Counted from the first letter of the stretch, positions 27,001 to 37,426 are shown. The stretch is 64,000 nucleotides of DNA from Lytechinus pictus (GCF_037042905.1 NC_087258.1:1969001-2033000); one strand, 5' to 3'. Numbers and translations are program-made. The notes: generated by a model from the letters alone, not told the origin.

Positions 27001-30000
27001 TGCAACTCTTTCTGCAACGGACCCCAGTACAGACTCACCTGTGTGGACGCAATTACCCATTTCCTCCCCGGCAACAAAAGTAATTTGATGGAAAATTTCA
27101 TTTCACTTTGGATTCTTCTCGGCCACCGTACGCTGGTGATTGATCGCAAATTGAGTTATCATGCAAATTATGACGTCCCTATAATCATATTAGATGGCCA
27201 CTATTGTAATATTTCAACTGGAGAAGGGGGAAGTAATGTATCATTGTTATGTTTATATCGAAGCGATCTCCTCTGTTATAGGTTGTAATAACTACATTTG
27301 TATTCCATCGACCTATGCATAATACTGGACAATTTGAGGCCCAAACTATCTTAATGTAATCCGATAGGGTGGTATTTTGTGGGAGGTGGAGGGGGTGAGG
27401 GGGGTGAGGCGGAGACAGAGTATGACACACATATATTTGTCTTAAATGTTTAACATTTTTTTGTTTTTCTAAATCTTTTTATCTCTTTTACCGCTTACAG
27501 TTATTCCTTGTAAATGTATAGGAGGGGAGAGGGGGGGCGGGGCTATCACCCTTCTCTATTATGACACCCCCGATGATGTTCCATTAGCGTATATGGCATT
27601 CTACTCAAATATTGGAAATGAATACTATAGTATTGATAAACTAAAGTATATTAAGTGGGGCTTATCCTTACAAAAATGATATTTTACCTTTTCTATTCGC
27701 TAAGGTTATAGAAGGTTTAATTATCAGGAAAAATGGCTTTGCTAATTATAATGATAGCTATTTCGTTACTTCAGTTTATATTGATTTCAATAACATAGAT
27801 AGATTTTCCCCAATAATGTAATCCATTTTAATAAACATGAATGAATAGCCGCGGTTAGATCGCCTCTTTCATTTAGTTTTATGGATGGGGAGAGGAAGTT
27901 ATTGATTTTACTGACATGACTGGGGGTAATTTGTTGGTGTTGTATTTTTTCTTATTCTTCTCCTCCGTCTTCTTCCCATTTTGCATCGATTACTTCTTTG
28001 TTTCTCCTTTTCTCTTCTTTCTTCGCCCTTGTTTTCTTCTCTCTTCTACTCCTCGTCCTTGTTATTCTTCTTGATTAGGTTTTTATCCACTCACGACATG
28101 CGTGTCCATTTCATTCTTAATATAAGAATAACAGGACAAATTTGAAATAATACAGGTTCGGTATTGGTCAAAGAACCGCACCATTAACCATCCATAAACA
28201 AAGTCTCGTTGAAGACTAGATCAATTCCACTTGTCAGCCCATATTATTTGCAATGTCATAAACACTGATAGAAACGTGATTAGTTGATTCTTTTCCCTTG
28301 GTTTTTTTTTCAAGAATACCTTATTACTCTGCTCATCTTCTTTTTGATGGTAAATATGGATTTATTTGAGGAAAAAGACAAGTGAAAATCTTAATAATGT
28401 ATTTTGTGAGTGATGTAAGGTATTACGAGAGGAAGGTTGTTAAACAGACTAGTTCAAGTCCAAGTTTTATTTCCATTATTAACATTATAAAAAAAATACA
28501 AATCAAACATACATCATAAATATAAACGAATGCAAATGAAATATGATAACAATGATTACAAATCAACTACGAATTCCATTACGTTTGTAAAATACTTATA
28601 TGGAAATGACTACGTACATGTGCGAGTATTTGCCATACTTAAATGGAAATGACTACGTACATGTGCGAGTATTTGGGTGTGGGTGTAGGTTTGCCATGTT
28701 GTCAGGCCGGGTGTCTTGAAAAAAATGCATCTGGGATTTTACAGTTTTATCTTTATTTGAGTTCTGACGTCACCATTCGAAAAAGGAGCCAAAGGGCTTA
28801 AACTATGCACATTAGGTCGTGACTTCCACAATTTTGATATGTCATGCGAACACCATACCCCAGTCAGATTTTCCTAAGTTAATTATGTTTTCTTTTTACC
28901 TGTTGTCTCGCCTGCAGGAGCAGAGCGAGACTATATAATAGGCGTGGCGTCGCTTTTCCGACGGCGACGGCGTTGTCAACATTGAAATATTAACCAAGAT
29001 TATTGTTCTTGGAATGTCATCATGACTTCAAAAGTAAATAGACTTAGTGCATGAAACTTGGACATGAGGGCAATCAAGCATTACTTAACATCCTGCCTGA
29101 GTTTCAGGTCACATGATCAACGTCAAAGGTCATTTGGGTCAATGAACTTTTGTTATGCTGGGGGTATGTGTTGAATTGGCATCATATAACTTATAAAGTT
29201 TTAAGATCTAGTTCATGAAACATAGAACTGGCACATATTACAAACATATAATGATGAAATGCTGAAACACGATTACAAAACAGTTAAACATTGATCGATA
29301 GAAATTTGACTCGAAGGTTATATTTTTTCTTTATAGATACACCAAGAAAGGGATCAAACAGTCCACCTGGAGCAGGCAACACTCAGCCAGGACAGGACTC
29401 CGCCTTAACCACAGCAGTCCCCGCTGAAAATGTCCCCCAGGCCGACCCGGCAGTCGCCCCGGAGGTCGAAAATCCGTCATCGAAATCAAAACAAAGAGAT
29501 AAACACCGAAATCGAGGCGGAAAACGACATCGGGATCACGAAGACACGGTGGAATCGAGCGACGTTGCCGTGAAGGAGAAAGGTAATCGAAAGAAAGATA
29601 GGAGCGAGAAGAAGAAGCACCACAAGAAACACAATCAGGAGGCTGCGATCACGACGACCAGGACGACGACGACGGCGCTCTCGATGAATGAGAACTCGAA
29701 TGAGCTACCTGAGGATCCATTGGTAGAAAACGAGCCAACGATTGTGGAGGAAACCCCGGAACCCGTTGCGGAAGGTGACCCCTTGGTTGAACCGGAGGTC
29801 GAGTTAGATGACGACGTCGATGCGACGATGATCACGACCTCAACGACGACGGTATCTTCAAAGAAGCATCACCGTGATCGCGAGGCTAAGAAACTCATGA
29901 GAGATCAAGCTCAGACTGAACGCGAAGCCAGGAAATTTCGCAAGGAGGAGAAGAAAAGAGAAAAGAAGGAGAAACGGAAACTCGCAAAAAACAACCCTGA

Positions 30001-32892
30001 TTCAGGTAACGATTATAATGATCTATGGTTACCTTGGTAACGCGATGCGTCTTTAATCAATGATATGATTACGCAGTCTGCAGTTACCTTTTCCCAGGTG
30101 GTTCATATCCCCGTGATACTGGGAATACTGAAGAGGAGAATGGAAGAAGTGCTGAGAGTGACAGATCGTATCTAAGTTTACCACCATAATTTGTTACATT
30201 ATTTTATTTCATTCTCTTTTTCTTCTTCCTCTCTTATTTTTCTTCCTTCTTCCTTTTTTCCTTCCTTCCATCCCTCCTTCCTTTCTTTCTTTCTTCCTTC
30301 CTTCCTTCATCCATTCCTTCCTAACTTTCTTTTCTTCCTTCCTTTCTTTCTTTCTTTCTTTTTTTTTCTTTCTTTCTTTTTTCCTTTTTTCCTTCCTTTC
30401 TTTTTCTTTCTTTTCTTCTTTTCTATTTTTTTTCGTCATTAATCCTAATAATAATGATAAGAATAAATATTAATAACAATAATAATAATAATAATAATAA
30501 TATAACAATAGCAATAATAATAATAAAAACGGTATATATTTACCCAGGGAAGCCACTTCAGTTCTGAAAACTGTTCTCCCAGCGGGCCCTGTTATCATTT
30601 CTGTCTTTGTCTTTTTTCTTTTTTTTTCTTTCTTCCTTTCTCTCCCTTCCTCTTTGTTTATACTTTTCTTTTCGGATTTTCTTCGTTTTTAAAGTCTAAA
30701 ATTATGTCTTTTATAAGCGATTACGACTAGTATGCTAGATTTAACAAATTTTTCTGGATATCAAATTCTAATAATAAGTATATTTTATTTTGAAGTAGGG
30801 CCTGAAATTTTAATGCTGGTAATGAAAATGTATTGATATATATTTTTTTCTTCTTCATCGTTTAGCTGATGAATTGGAGCTTACGGTGAACCCCACCCCC
30901 TCCCCCGTAGCCGATGGGATCAACCTCACTCCATCAGGGCCATCGCCGGTACAGACAACACAACAACAACCAACACAGGTATATATACAATAGAAAATCA
31001 CTTACGTTACTGTGGTATGGCCTCTGGCACAGCACCTTTTACAGGGGCGGATCCAACATTGTCTAATTGGGGAAGGGGGGGGGGGTACAAAACAAAAACC
31101 CATCCACACTTTTCTTCGACCGAATGCTAGAAGATATTGAAGCTCTAGACTTTTTATTGGGGGTTTGGTTTATAGTCGTAAAGACAGAAGTCTTATTGCT
31201 TTCTAGTTTTATTTTGTAAGAAAGGCATCTTATTAAGCAAGAAGAAGTAATGATTTTTATTTTTCTTTTTTTTTTACATTCAGAACTGAAAACGCGACAT
31301 TCTAACCACATTTTGCTGCCTTGAACGAGATGCTTATTTAACTTATCTAATGCGAGTACGAAATTCGACCTTAAATTTCTAATACACCGACATGAGAAAA
31401 AAATAGGACTGATTGTAGGAATTCGTGATAAGGATAAAAACATATTACAATAAAAATAAGATAAATGCCTTTTCACATGTTTAATACAAGTCATGAAGTT
31501 ATTCAGGTTGGATATAATGTAGGCCTACTTATGTCACTTATCAAATTATAATGCGAGCGCGAAGCGCTTGTGGTTTCTTTTCTATTCAGACCTGGAACCT
31601 GAGTATTTTAAGCTCTTCTTGTTGCCTGTAAAAAATGTCTACAGTAGTGATATTTTTGTATGGGAAAGGATAGATATATTGTCACCGATTGAGTTTTACC
31701 TTTATCTCAATCTACCCAGACTGAACCAGATACAAACAAAAAGGATAAGAAGAACAAGAAGCAGAGATTGGCTGACAACACCGAGTTATCAAGGACAGAG
31801 AAGAGGATACAGAGACTTGAACGTAAGATGCGAAAACTGGGGCACAACCGGAAAAACGCAACGAGAATCCCGTGTGAAGATCACGAGAATTGTCAAGAAG
31901 GTTTGTCAGAACTTTAAGGTTATGGAGAAATAAATATAAAACATATTAACATATGGAATGAAATTTGAATAGTGTTTCCAGTCACTAAGGCACGATAATT
32001 TCTTTTATGATTATAAAAAAAATCAGGGCTTATTTGTACAACACACCACATACTCTGGTGATAAGCGGGACCTTGCAGATCAGACTTTATAAGTTAAATC
32101 ATCGTTAGCAATGCCTTTCATTTAACTAGTCCTATCAATCTGTCATTATCTGACAGCAACAGTCAGACTACGTATTTCTAAACCAAGAAAAAAAAGATAA
32201 AAAAGAGTTGATGTAAAGTCTTCTACACTTTGTACATGCATGTGTTATGTATCCATTGATGTGACTGTAAACAACCGTTAAATAATAATCACCCTTGTTA
32301 CCATTTTCAGGTCAATGCTGTCTCTTAAGACGAGGGAATAAAGTATGTCATATTGTCAACAAACCTGAGGGACACCATTGCGTACATCCTTGTATGTGCA
32401 GTCAAGGTGAGATTGTGTCGCCATTCTTATTCTTGTCTAATATTGTTAGAAAGCATGCTACATGATTCAAAGGAGAAAATTAGATTTTTTTTAAAGAAAA
32501 GGGTAATTTAATATTAAGAAAAGAAGAACAAGATGAGAATTTAGGTTTCTATAGCATGTGTACCAATCCTTCATGGTTACTGAAAAGAAGGTACAGAAGA
32601 TAGTAATTCATTTTTATTCACAATATTTTCATTTATCGAGTCTAATATACAAAAGAGCAGAAATGAAAAGGATACAAAATAATAAAAATTATACGATAAT
32701 GATATATTTGACCTGCATTTAAATTCATTTTCCCCAGGTCTAACTTGCCTTGGAAAGAATCAGAAGCAGAAGTCTTTAAGCAAAGGTCATTGTCGCCGGG
32801 TTGATATAGCTGAAACAGTCGTAGAGGGCGGTGTTACCGACAATCGCGCCCCTGCTATAGTAAATGAAGGACGGCCACCCAATGTTGGTTAA
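17356..32892 (+). CDS. DRAXIN: DRAXIN-like secreted protein (six coding exons)
   Basis: Joined exons 17356-17482, 29337-30005, 30866-30978, 31720-31900, 32311-32406 and 32738-32892 give one open frame of 446 codons; intron phases are 1,1,0,1,1 and every boundary is AG/GT. Residues 1-26 form a signal peptide (hydrophobic core FVVAMVILVVIAG, likely cut after ADA), followed by a basic KKRNRKR stretch. Residues about 43-345 are low complexity: Lys/Arg/His-rich blocks alternating with acidic and Thr-rich blocks. Residues 355-414 hold ten cysteines spaced C-x5-C-x4-CC-x8-C-x10-C-x3-C-x-C-x5-C-x14-C, ending KGHCRR. In vertebrate DRAXIN the C-terminal domain has the same order, with a short x3 gap before C-x-C; Dickkopf proteins have a much longer gap there. 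Vertebrate DRAXIN is secreted, binds netrin-1/DCC and antagonises Wnt signalling. A sequon (N-A-T) lies at 349-351. There is no membrane segment after the signal peptide. The family call rests on the cysteine domain; the linker is not recognisable. At 446 residues it is longer than the roughly 350 of mammalian DRAXIN, owing to the linker. Confidence 0.8.
17497..17680. repeat. (GAT)n / (GGT)n microsatellite next to exon 1 donor
   Basis: Triplet repeat starting 15 bases after the first donor of the DRAXIN-like gene. Confidence 0.85.
18795..19211. mobile_element. Inverted-repeat element in first intron of DRAXIN-like gene
   Basis: The 22-bp ends 18795-18816 (AAGGCGACCGCACACCTTAC...) and 19190-19211 (...GTAAGATGTGCGGTGGCCTT) differ at two positions. 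417 bp, no protein frame; a MITE by structure. Confidence 0.7.
19855..19972. repeat. (TTC)n microsatellite
   Basis: A pyrimidine-only tract of TTC and TTTTTC units; the Ser/Leu- or Glu-rich frames are artefacts. Confidence 0.9.
20690..20933 (+). mobile_element. 3' end of a non-LTR retrotransposon, copy 2
   Basis: Same segments in the same order as 3860-4092, ending GAAATGAAATGAAATGAAAC, a tandem tail typical of CR1/L2-like elements. The clade is inference. Confidence 0.55.
24034..24069. repeat. (AT)n microsatellite
   Basis: Uninterrupted AT dinucleotides, about 17 units. Confidence 0.9.
24690..24968. mobile_element. GGCCCGTATTC inverted-repeat element, copy 1
   Basis: The ends GGCCCGTATTCTGAAGTCAG and CGACTTCAGAATACGGGCC are inverted repeats; the arms extend to GTTTAAC. 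It is flanked by ATA on both sides. 279 bp, no coding capacity, so a non-autonomous DNA transposon (MITE). Confidence 0.75.
25480..25752. mobile_element. TA-flanked foldback element, copy with CACTCTATAAAT end
   Basis: Between TA dinucleotides it runs CACTCTATAAATATTGGGTA to TTACCCAAATACAGTG. The arms also share AATTATGTGTCCAACCAAC with its complement at about 25700-25720. TA flanks point to a mariner-like origin. Confidence 0.65.
26260..26282 (+). repeat. 23-base G run
   Basis: The longest of many homopolymer G or C tracts in the window, followed by further G-rich sequence to 26298. Confidence 0.9.
26433..26670. mobile_element. Foldback element with ACACAGTAAAAACACTGTTT ends
   Basis: The left arm (ACACAGTAAAAACACTGTTT ... 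ACCTTACAGTAGTTGTTTAA) is matched by the complement on the right (...TACTGTAAGGTTCATAATTA ... AGCATTTTTGCTGTGT). 238 bp with arms of about 80 bases. Confidence 0.7.
26897..27026. mobile_element. Short element with TGGGGTCCGTTGCA ends
   Basis: The ends TGGGGTCCGTTGCA and TGCAACGGACCCCA are exact over 14 bases, and the match continues imperfectly through AAGAGTTGCG. 130 bp. Confidence 0.75.
28592..28677 (+). repeat. 43-bp tandem duplication
   Basis: Two copies of a unit containing GGAAATGACTACGTACATGT and GCGAGTATTTG, starting at 28592 and 28635, with one mismatch seen. Confidence 0.85.
29337..30005 (+). CDS. DRAXIN: DRAXIN-like gene, exon 2 (charged linker)
   Basis: The acceptor is tttctttatag before 29337 and the donor is CAG/GTAACG after 30005; entry and exit are both phase 1. 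It encodes residues 43-265: a Pro/Gly/Gln-rich start, a basic segment, Thr runs (ITTTRTTTTA), an acidic segment (about residues 178-202), a second Thr run, and a final Lys/Arg/Glu-rich segment likely to form a charged helix. No domain is recognised. GC content is clearly above the flanking introns, which supports coding. Confidence 0.85.
30205..30440. repeat. (TTCC)n / (TTTC)n pyrimidine tract
   Basis: About 235 bases of nearly pure pyrimidine in an intron of the DRAXIN-like gene, with very few purine interruptions. Confidence 0.9.
30478..30590 (-). repeat. 5'-truncated SINE tail with (AAT)n end
   Basis: On the plus strand 30540-30590 (TTACCCAGGGAAGCCACTTC onward to CCAGCGGGCC) matches 7317-7363. 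Read on the minus strand the tail runs into an (ATT)n stretch, as SINE 3' ends often do. Confidence 0.6.
30866..30978 (+). CDS. DRAXIN: DRAXIN-like gene, exon 3 (Pro/Thr/Gln linker)
   Basis: The acceptor is atcgtttag before 30866 and the donor is CAG/GTATAT after 30978. Entry is phase 1 and exit phase 0. It encodes residues 266-303, from ADELELTVNPTP to a run of glutamines. It contains an N-L-T sequon. The reading frame joins the previous and next exons without a stop. Confidence 0.75.
31545..31620 (+). repeat. Single unit of the GCGAGCGCGAAGCGC repeat
   Basis: The core AATGCGAGCGCGAAGCGCTT is followed by TTCAGACCTGGAACC, similar to the array units at 13.8-14.7 kb. It lies in an intron of the DRAXIN-like gene. 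Confidence 0.6.
31720..31900 (+). CDS. DRAXIN: DRAXIN-like gene, exon 4 (basic helix and first two cysteines)
   Basis: The acceptor is tctacccag before 31720 and the donor is GAAG/GTTTGT after 31900; entry phase 0, exit phase 1. It encodes residues 304-363: a Lys-rich segment, then a charged stretch (RTEKRIQRLERKMRKL) with coiled-coil-like heptad character, then the start of the cysteine domain (IPCEDHENCQE). A longer open frame here in another phase does not join the neighbours. Confidence 0.85.
32311..32406 (+). CDS. DRAXIN: DRAXIN-like gene, exon 5 (core of cysteine domain)
   Basis: The acceptor is ccattttcag before 32311 and the donor is CAAG/GTGAGA after 32406; both phase 1. It encodes residues 365-395 with cysteines 366, 367, 376, 387, 391 and 393. 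The segment HCVHPCMCSQG has the C-x3-C-x-C arrangement that separates DRAXIN from Dickkopf proteins. Confidence 0.9.
32738..32892 (+). CDS. DRAXIN: DRAXIN-like gene, last coding exon
   Basis: The acceptor is ttttccccag before 32738; entry is phase 1. It encodes residues 397-446 with the last two cysteines (399 and 414), the segment SLSKGHCRR, and a 30-residue tail ending PPNVG. The stop TAA is at 32890-32892. Vertebrate DRAXIN also ends shortly after its last cysteine. Confidence 0.88.
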
Positions 32893-32935
32893 AAATGTAA
32901 TGTGTACACTGGTTGAAAAGAATATTTCCAACCAG

Positions 32936-33140
32936 AGGCGGATCCAGGATTTTCCAAGGGGGGGGGGCACATTTTCCTGAGGAAAATTTGACAAACAAAC
33001 AAACAATAAAAAAGGTTCTCACCTACAAATTAAGGTCATTTCGTCCACGTAGAACTGGCCAAATGTGCACCCCGGATCCACATCTGTTTCCAACCACGGA
33101 TTTACATTTCGTAAATATTGCGTTTAGCCCCCCCCCCCGC
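32936..33140 (-). repeat. Poly-T / GCTTGTCAA repeat, inverted copy in 3' UTR
   Basis: It starts AGGCGGATCCAGGATTTTCC and continues through a G run and a CAAACAAACAAAC stretch, the complement of the copies at 2.6 and 6.5 kb. It begins 44 bases after the stop of the DRAXIN-like gene. Confidence 0.55.
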
Positions 33141-34988
33141 GATATTGGATCTAATAAAAAATTTCATTACTTGATATGGTTTTCATTTATCCCATCACCG
33201 GCATACAAGGAGAACCTCTTGAGGAAGGTCGTCGGGAGGGTTACTACTTTTCCTCCAGCACCCCTCCCTTTCCTCCTCCTCTTATCCCCTCCCGCCCGCC
33301 CCCTCTCTTGTCCCCCACATCCTAGTTACATGTACCATACACTCGCAGACATCTTTTTTTGTATCCAGAGGCATAACTTTGTGACTTGAATAACTTATTT
33401 AAACAATAATTTAACAAACATATCAGGGTAAAATGCCAGAATGGTGACAAAATAAGATTTGGGCAGGAAATGCCTTCAATAAAAAGACAGAATAATTATG
33501 ATGCTAATGGTCCATTTTTCAAATAAATTTAAAAGGAGAAAAAGGTTTGAAATTATATGAAATAAACTATTATGAAAACGCTTTTCATTCTAAATAGTTA
33601 AACTTTGGTGACAGTGTGATGCCAAATTGATATTATGTATATAGGAATATGAACCACCCAAACGGCAAGGTTGCATCACTTGGCTAATTTACCTCACTTT
33701 ATCTAGGTTACAGTACGAATAAGAAAACGGGGGAAAATATAATAATCAGTGTAAAAACTCTCAAGGGAACATGACATTTGCATTAAGTTACACTTTGAAT
33801 GTTAATTATTTCAATCACCATGACTAAATTCAATTATGCAAAACAAACAAAAGCTTTGTACATTTGTAAAAAGAAAATATATATATCGCTTATGACAATC
33901 GGGCTTCTTTTCAAATACTATCTCAATCTGCGCAAAACTGTGATTGTTTAGGGCTGTCATTTTTTGTAATATTTATATGCACTTTGGTTTGTTGTATTGC
34001 AAAAATATTACATGATTAGTAAACGCACAGTGAAGTGTAACAAGAATTGACGTCGCTAGCCTTTCTGGTAGACAGAATTATATTTCTTTAAAATTTTTCA
34101 TGTTGATAGTTAAAAAGTATAAATTGTTTGGCATGATTTGGGCAGGGTACAGGTTTTAATATTAGGACAATTGCCCTGCTAATAAACAATCAGTAAATAT
34201 TTTGTACGATGTTATTATGTTGCAGTGCAATATGAAAAAAAAATGTTTAATCATTCCATATCTACATTTTATTACTGAATTCTATTATCATTATTCTGTT
34301 GTGAAATGTTTTAAAACAAAGCAATTCAAAAGTGTAAAAAAGCAATATTCTAGATAAATTACGGAATTAAACAATATAGACGAAGATTAACAAAAACGAC
34401 AAAAAAATGAAAAATTGATAAGTATATTACAAATGTTAGGTTTAGAAAACAGTAAACATGGTAAATCAATATTACTTTTGTTTTGTTCTTGATAAGATAA
34501 ATTACTTTTTTTTCAGAGAAAATAGATGTAGAATTAGCAAATATTTAAAGATAGGCCTAATTTCGTATTAAAACACATTGATATTCTGAAGGCTTTAGAC
34601 CTTAATATGTTGAAAATTAATGTAAATATATTGTTAAAGGCTAAAAAAATTGCAAAAAGTGTTTTGTATTGGTAGCAAAGTGATTTTTCATGGTAGATCG
34701 AAAATGATTCTAGCACAGTTTTGTTCTGATCAAAATCGAAAAAAAAATACTATTTGTGTGTGTGCGTGTGTGTTTATATTCGTTTAGTGAATGAATTGTA
34801 TTGCTAATATTCTGTCTGAAAACCTTCAAAAGAATTGAGTCATGATCGCCATTGATAGTAGGTTGGTAGAGTATTGTGAATGGGAATAGATTGCAATTTG
34901 TTTAAAGTACAGCCCTATCTTATTGTGTTCTTATTTGATAATGAGAATAATTCACGCAAGGTCTGTATTGTCTGACTTCAAACAAAGG

Positions 34989-35191
34989 TACACTTTAAAA
35001 AAAGGTTTACCCATTATTGGGTAAAATGGGAACATGTATGTTGGTTTGGTAAAAAGATACCCAATATTTTGTAAATTTTACGCAATGTTGCGTTGAAATA
35101 GCCCAATATGGGGTAAAAATACCTAGCAAACATGCATGTTCCCTTTTTACCCAATATTGGGTAAAATTTTACTCAGTGTTTTTAAAGTGTA
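34989..35191. mobile_element. TA-flanked foldback element with CACTTTAAAA ends
   Basis: It runs TACACTTTAAAAAAAGG to TTTTTAAAGTGTA, with inner arms rich in ACCCATTATTGGGTAAAA and complements. The terminal TA on both sides suits a mariner-like target duplication. It lies in the probable 3' UTR of the DRAXIN-like gene. Confidence 0.7.
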
Positions 35192-36338
35192 ACAAGCTAT
35201 TCTAGGGTGTTGCTTGGGAGTCAACTCTGTTCCTAGTCAAATTGACTTTTTGTCCAAGTTAATTTGACTCAGAATTAAGTAACTTTCAGCTGATACCACA
35301 CTTTAATCACTTAATCTCATAATAGAAGAATAGAGACCCAAGCTGGCATTGTTCTGAGTCGGATTTGACACCGCAGAAATAAGAGTTTGTTTTATTACAA
35401 AAATATACAAGTTTTCTGATGGAAAGTATCGAAAAGCGTAGTCACTGGCGGTGGACAGGGAATTAAATTTGACCTATTTCAAATTTAATTTTGCAGTTGT
35501 TATTGACGTATTTTGGGCATGAAATTAAACAGGTTGCTTTTCACATCGTAAGAATTGTGCTCTTTGCATTTAATATTGCGACTTTCCATCTCCGCTTCTA
35601 TAATGAAACTATTGCTAATGACATGAATGAAAAGCGACCAAAATCATACTAAGCATGCACAGCTTAGATGTAAAAAGATGTTGTAAGTCATCTCAGTTAT
35701 TGTACTATTGATTTCTCATTAATGGTAGGTAATTGCAAGTAGCCAATAGATAGTTTAAAGTTATCATCGAAATTAATCTTTTTTATTTTGATTTCTGAAT
35801 TTCTGAGTTGCTTGTTTCGTTTTAGTATATTAAACGTATCTATATTATTATTTAATGTTACCAAGAACGAATTACTCAAACATGCTTTATCGTAGCCCAC
35901 AACCCGGTAACGAAAATATATTTTGGGCCAACAAACAAATAACAATTGTATGCTGAGAATGCAAAAAAAAAGAAATAGTTAAAAAAAAATCATTTTCTGT
36001 AGAACTTTCGTCGTTCATATATGTGTAAAATGAGTTAGAATACATAGATGCATAATTATTTTGGGAAAAAGAAACATGTTTGATAGCATATCGTATCGTG
36101 ATTTTGGGCGCGATTCAATTCAAGTCGTTTCACATGCTTATTTATGGCTAGATGTCATTCAACTGTTGAACATCGCGTTAAGTCTGTTTTCATCATCAAA
36201 GTTACTGTATGAATTAAAGTGGGTTTGTAAATACAACCGTTCAGTATATCTGTATGTTTTCTCAAATATTTTAGTGGGCCTTGTCAATTTATTCCATTGA
36301 TTAGGATTGAGCTATTTTTGTTTTGTTTGTCCGTATCA

Positions 36339-36344
36339 AATAAA
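36339..36344 (+). promoter_or_regulatory. Polyadenylation signal, probable end of DRAXIN-like transcript
   Basis: AATAAA is followed within about 30 bases by a GT-rich stretch (GTTTGTTGTTTTG, then GGTTGTGTTTG), the normal metazoan arrangement of signal and downstream element. It is 3.4 kb after the stop, so a nearer signal could also be used. Confidence 0.5.
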
Positions 36345-37426
36345 GTTTGTTGTTTTGTATGGTTGTGTTTGAATTTGTATTCAACAAGACACATTGTACA
36401 CACATATTTCTGGTTTATCTTTTGACATTTCTTTTGGTTTGTTTTGTTTCCATTTAATTGCGATGACTTGTTACAATTTGTACGCAAAATATGAATTTTG
36501 TATTGTAACGAGTAATGAGATGTTGTTCTAAACCTCACATCCCTTTTTGGATGGTGTGTGTGTGTGTGGAGGGGGGGGGGGGATTTCAGAGTTTTTTTGG
36601 ATACCATCTCTCGATGGAACTGACGTACAGATAGAGGCTTGGGGCCATAGACCCCCCCCAAAAAAAAAAATCATAACCAAGAAAAAAAAGGAAATGAAGC
36701 AAAGGAAAAATAAGAAAGGGATGAAATATGATATTATTTGATTATTTTTAAAACATCATATCAAAATCAATTATATTTTTTAAATTAAAACGGTAATTTT
36801 TTTTGCTCTCTCACTTGCAGCTTTTTATAAATCTTGCCCTTTACGCCATGTCCGGCCCCTATTTTTTTTTAGACTCCCCAAACCACTGACCCTCCCACCC
36901 CCCTCAAAGTAAAAAAAAAGACCCATCACGGAAATTGTTGCGTCAGTATTTCCATAAACACAGATTGACACCCATGATGGAGATGTGGTGATGATAGTGG
37001 TAATGGTGGTGGTAATGATGATGATCATGATTATGATGACGCGATAAAGACACAGTGATGGTGGTGGTAGCTCGAGTTGGTCGAGGTGTAGGCTTGGATG
37101 ATGACAAAAGATGGCGACGATAATGATGAGGAAAATGATGATAATGGAGATCATGATGATGATGACGGTGATCATAGTGACAATAAGAAACCTGGTGATA
37201 TTAGTGGGAGAGGTGTAAATTATGTCAGACATGATAATAATAGTTTCTATCTCCTCCATTACAACCCCCTCCTCCTCAACCATGTCTAATATCACCACCA
37301 CCACCACCACCCCCTTCTCCATCGCCACTACCTCTATCTCCTCTTCCAGCGCAACCATCTCCAACATCACCACTATCTCCTCCCCTTCTCCACCACCATC
37401 ACCTCTTTCTCCTCCAGCTCAACCCC

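Larger units (their letters stand above)
17483..29336 (+). other. First coding intron of DRAXIN-like gene
   Basis: This 11.9 kb intron is bounded by GTAGGA and TTTATAG. It opens with a (GAT)n microsatellite and holds several inverted-repeat elements (18795-19211, 24690-24968, 25480-25752, 26433-26670, 26897-27026), a LINE-like tail (about 20690-20933) and poly(G) tracts. No further coding exon was recognised, though a small phase 1-1 exon could be missed. Confidence 0.6.
32893..36360 (+). other. Probable 3' UTR of DRAXIN-like gene
   Basis: After the stop codon the sequence has no supported coding exon. It starts with a copy of the GGATCCAGGATTTTCC repeat (about 32936-33140), and then becomes AT-rich with long A and T runs and few repeats up to a polyadenylation signal at 36339. 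A TA-flanked foldback element lies at 34989-35191. The extent is inferred from the signal, not from transcripts. Confidence 0.45.

Noticed and set aside
31568..31933. 121-codon plus-strand frame overlapping exon 4 of the DRAXIN-like gene
   Set aside because: It is a different phase; only the frame from 31720 gives the cysteine motif and joins its neighbours with matching phases.
17356..32892. Dickkopf as the identity of the plus-strand gene
   Set aside because: There is only one cysteine domain, not two, and the gap between the sixth and seventh cysteine is three residues; both features fit DRAXIN better.
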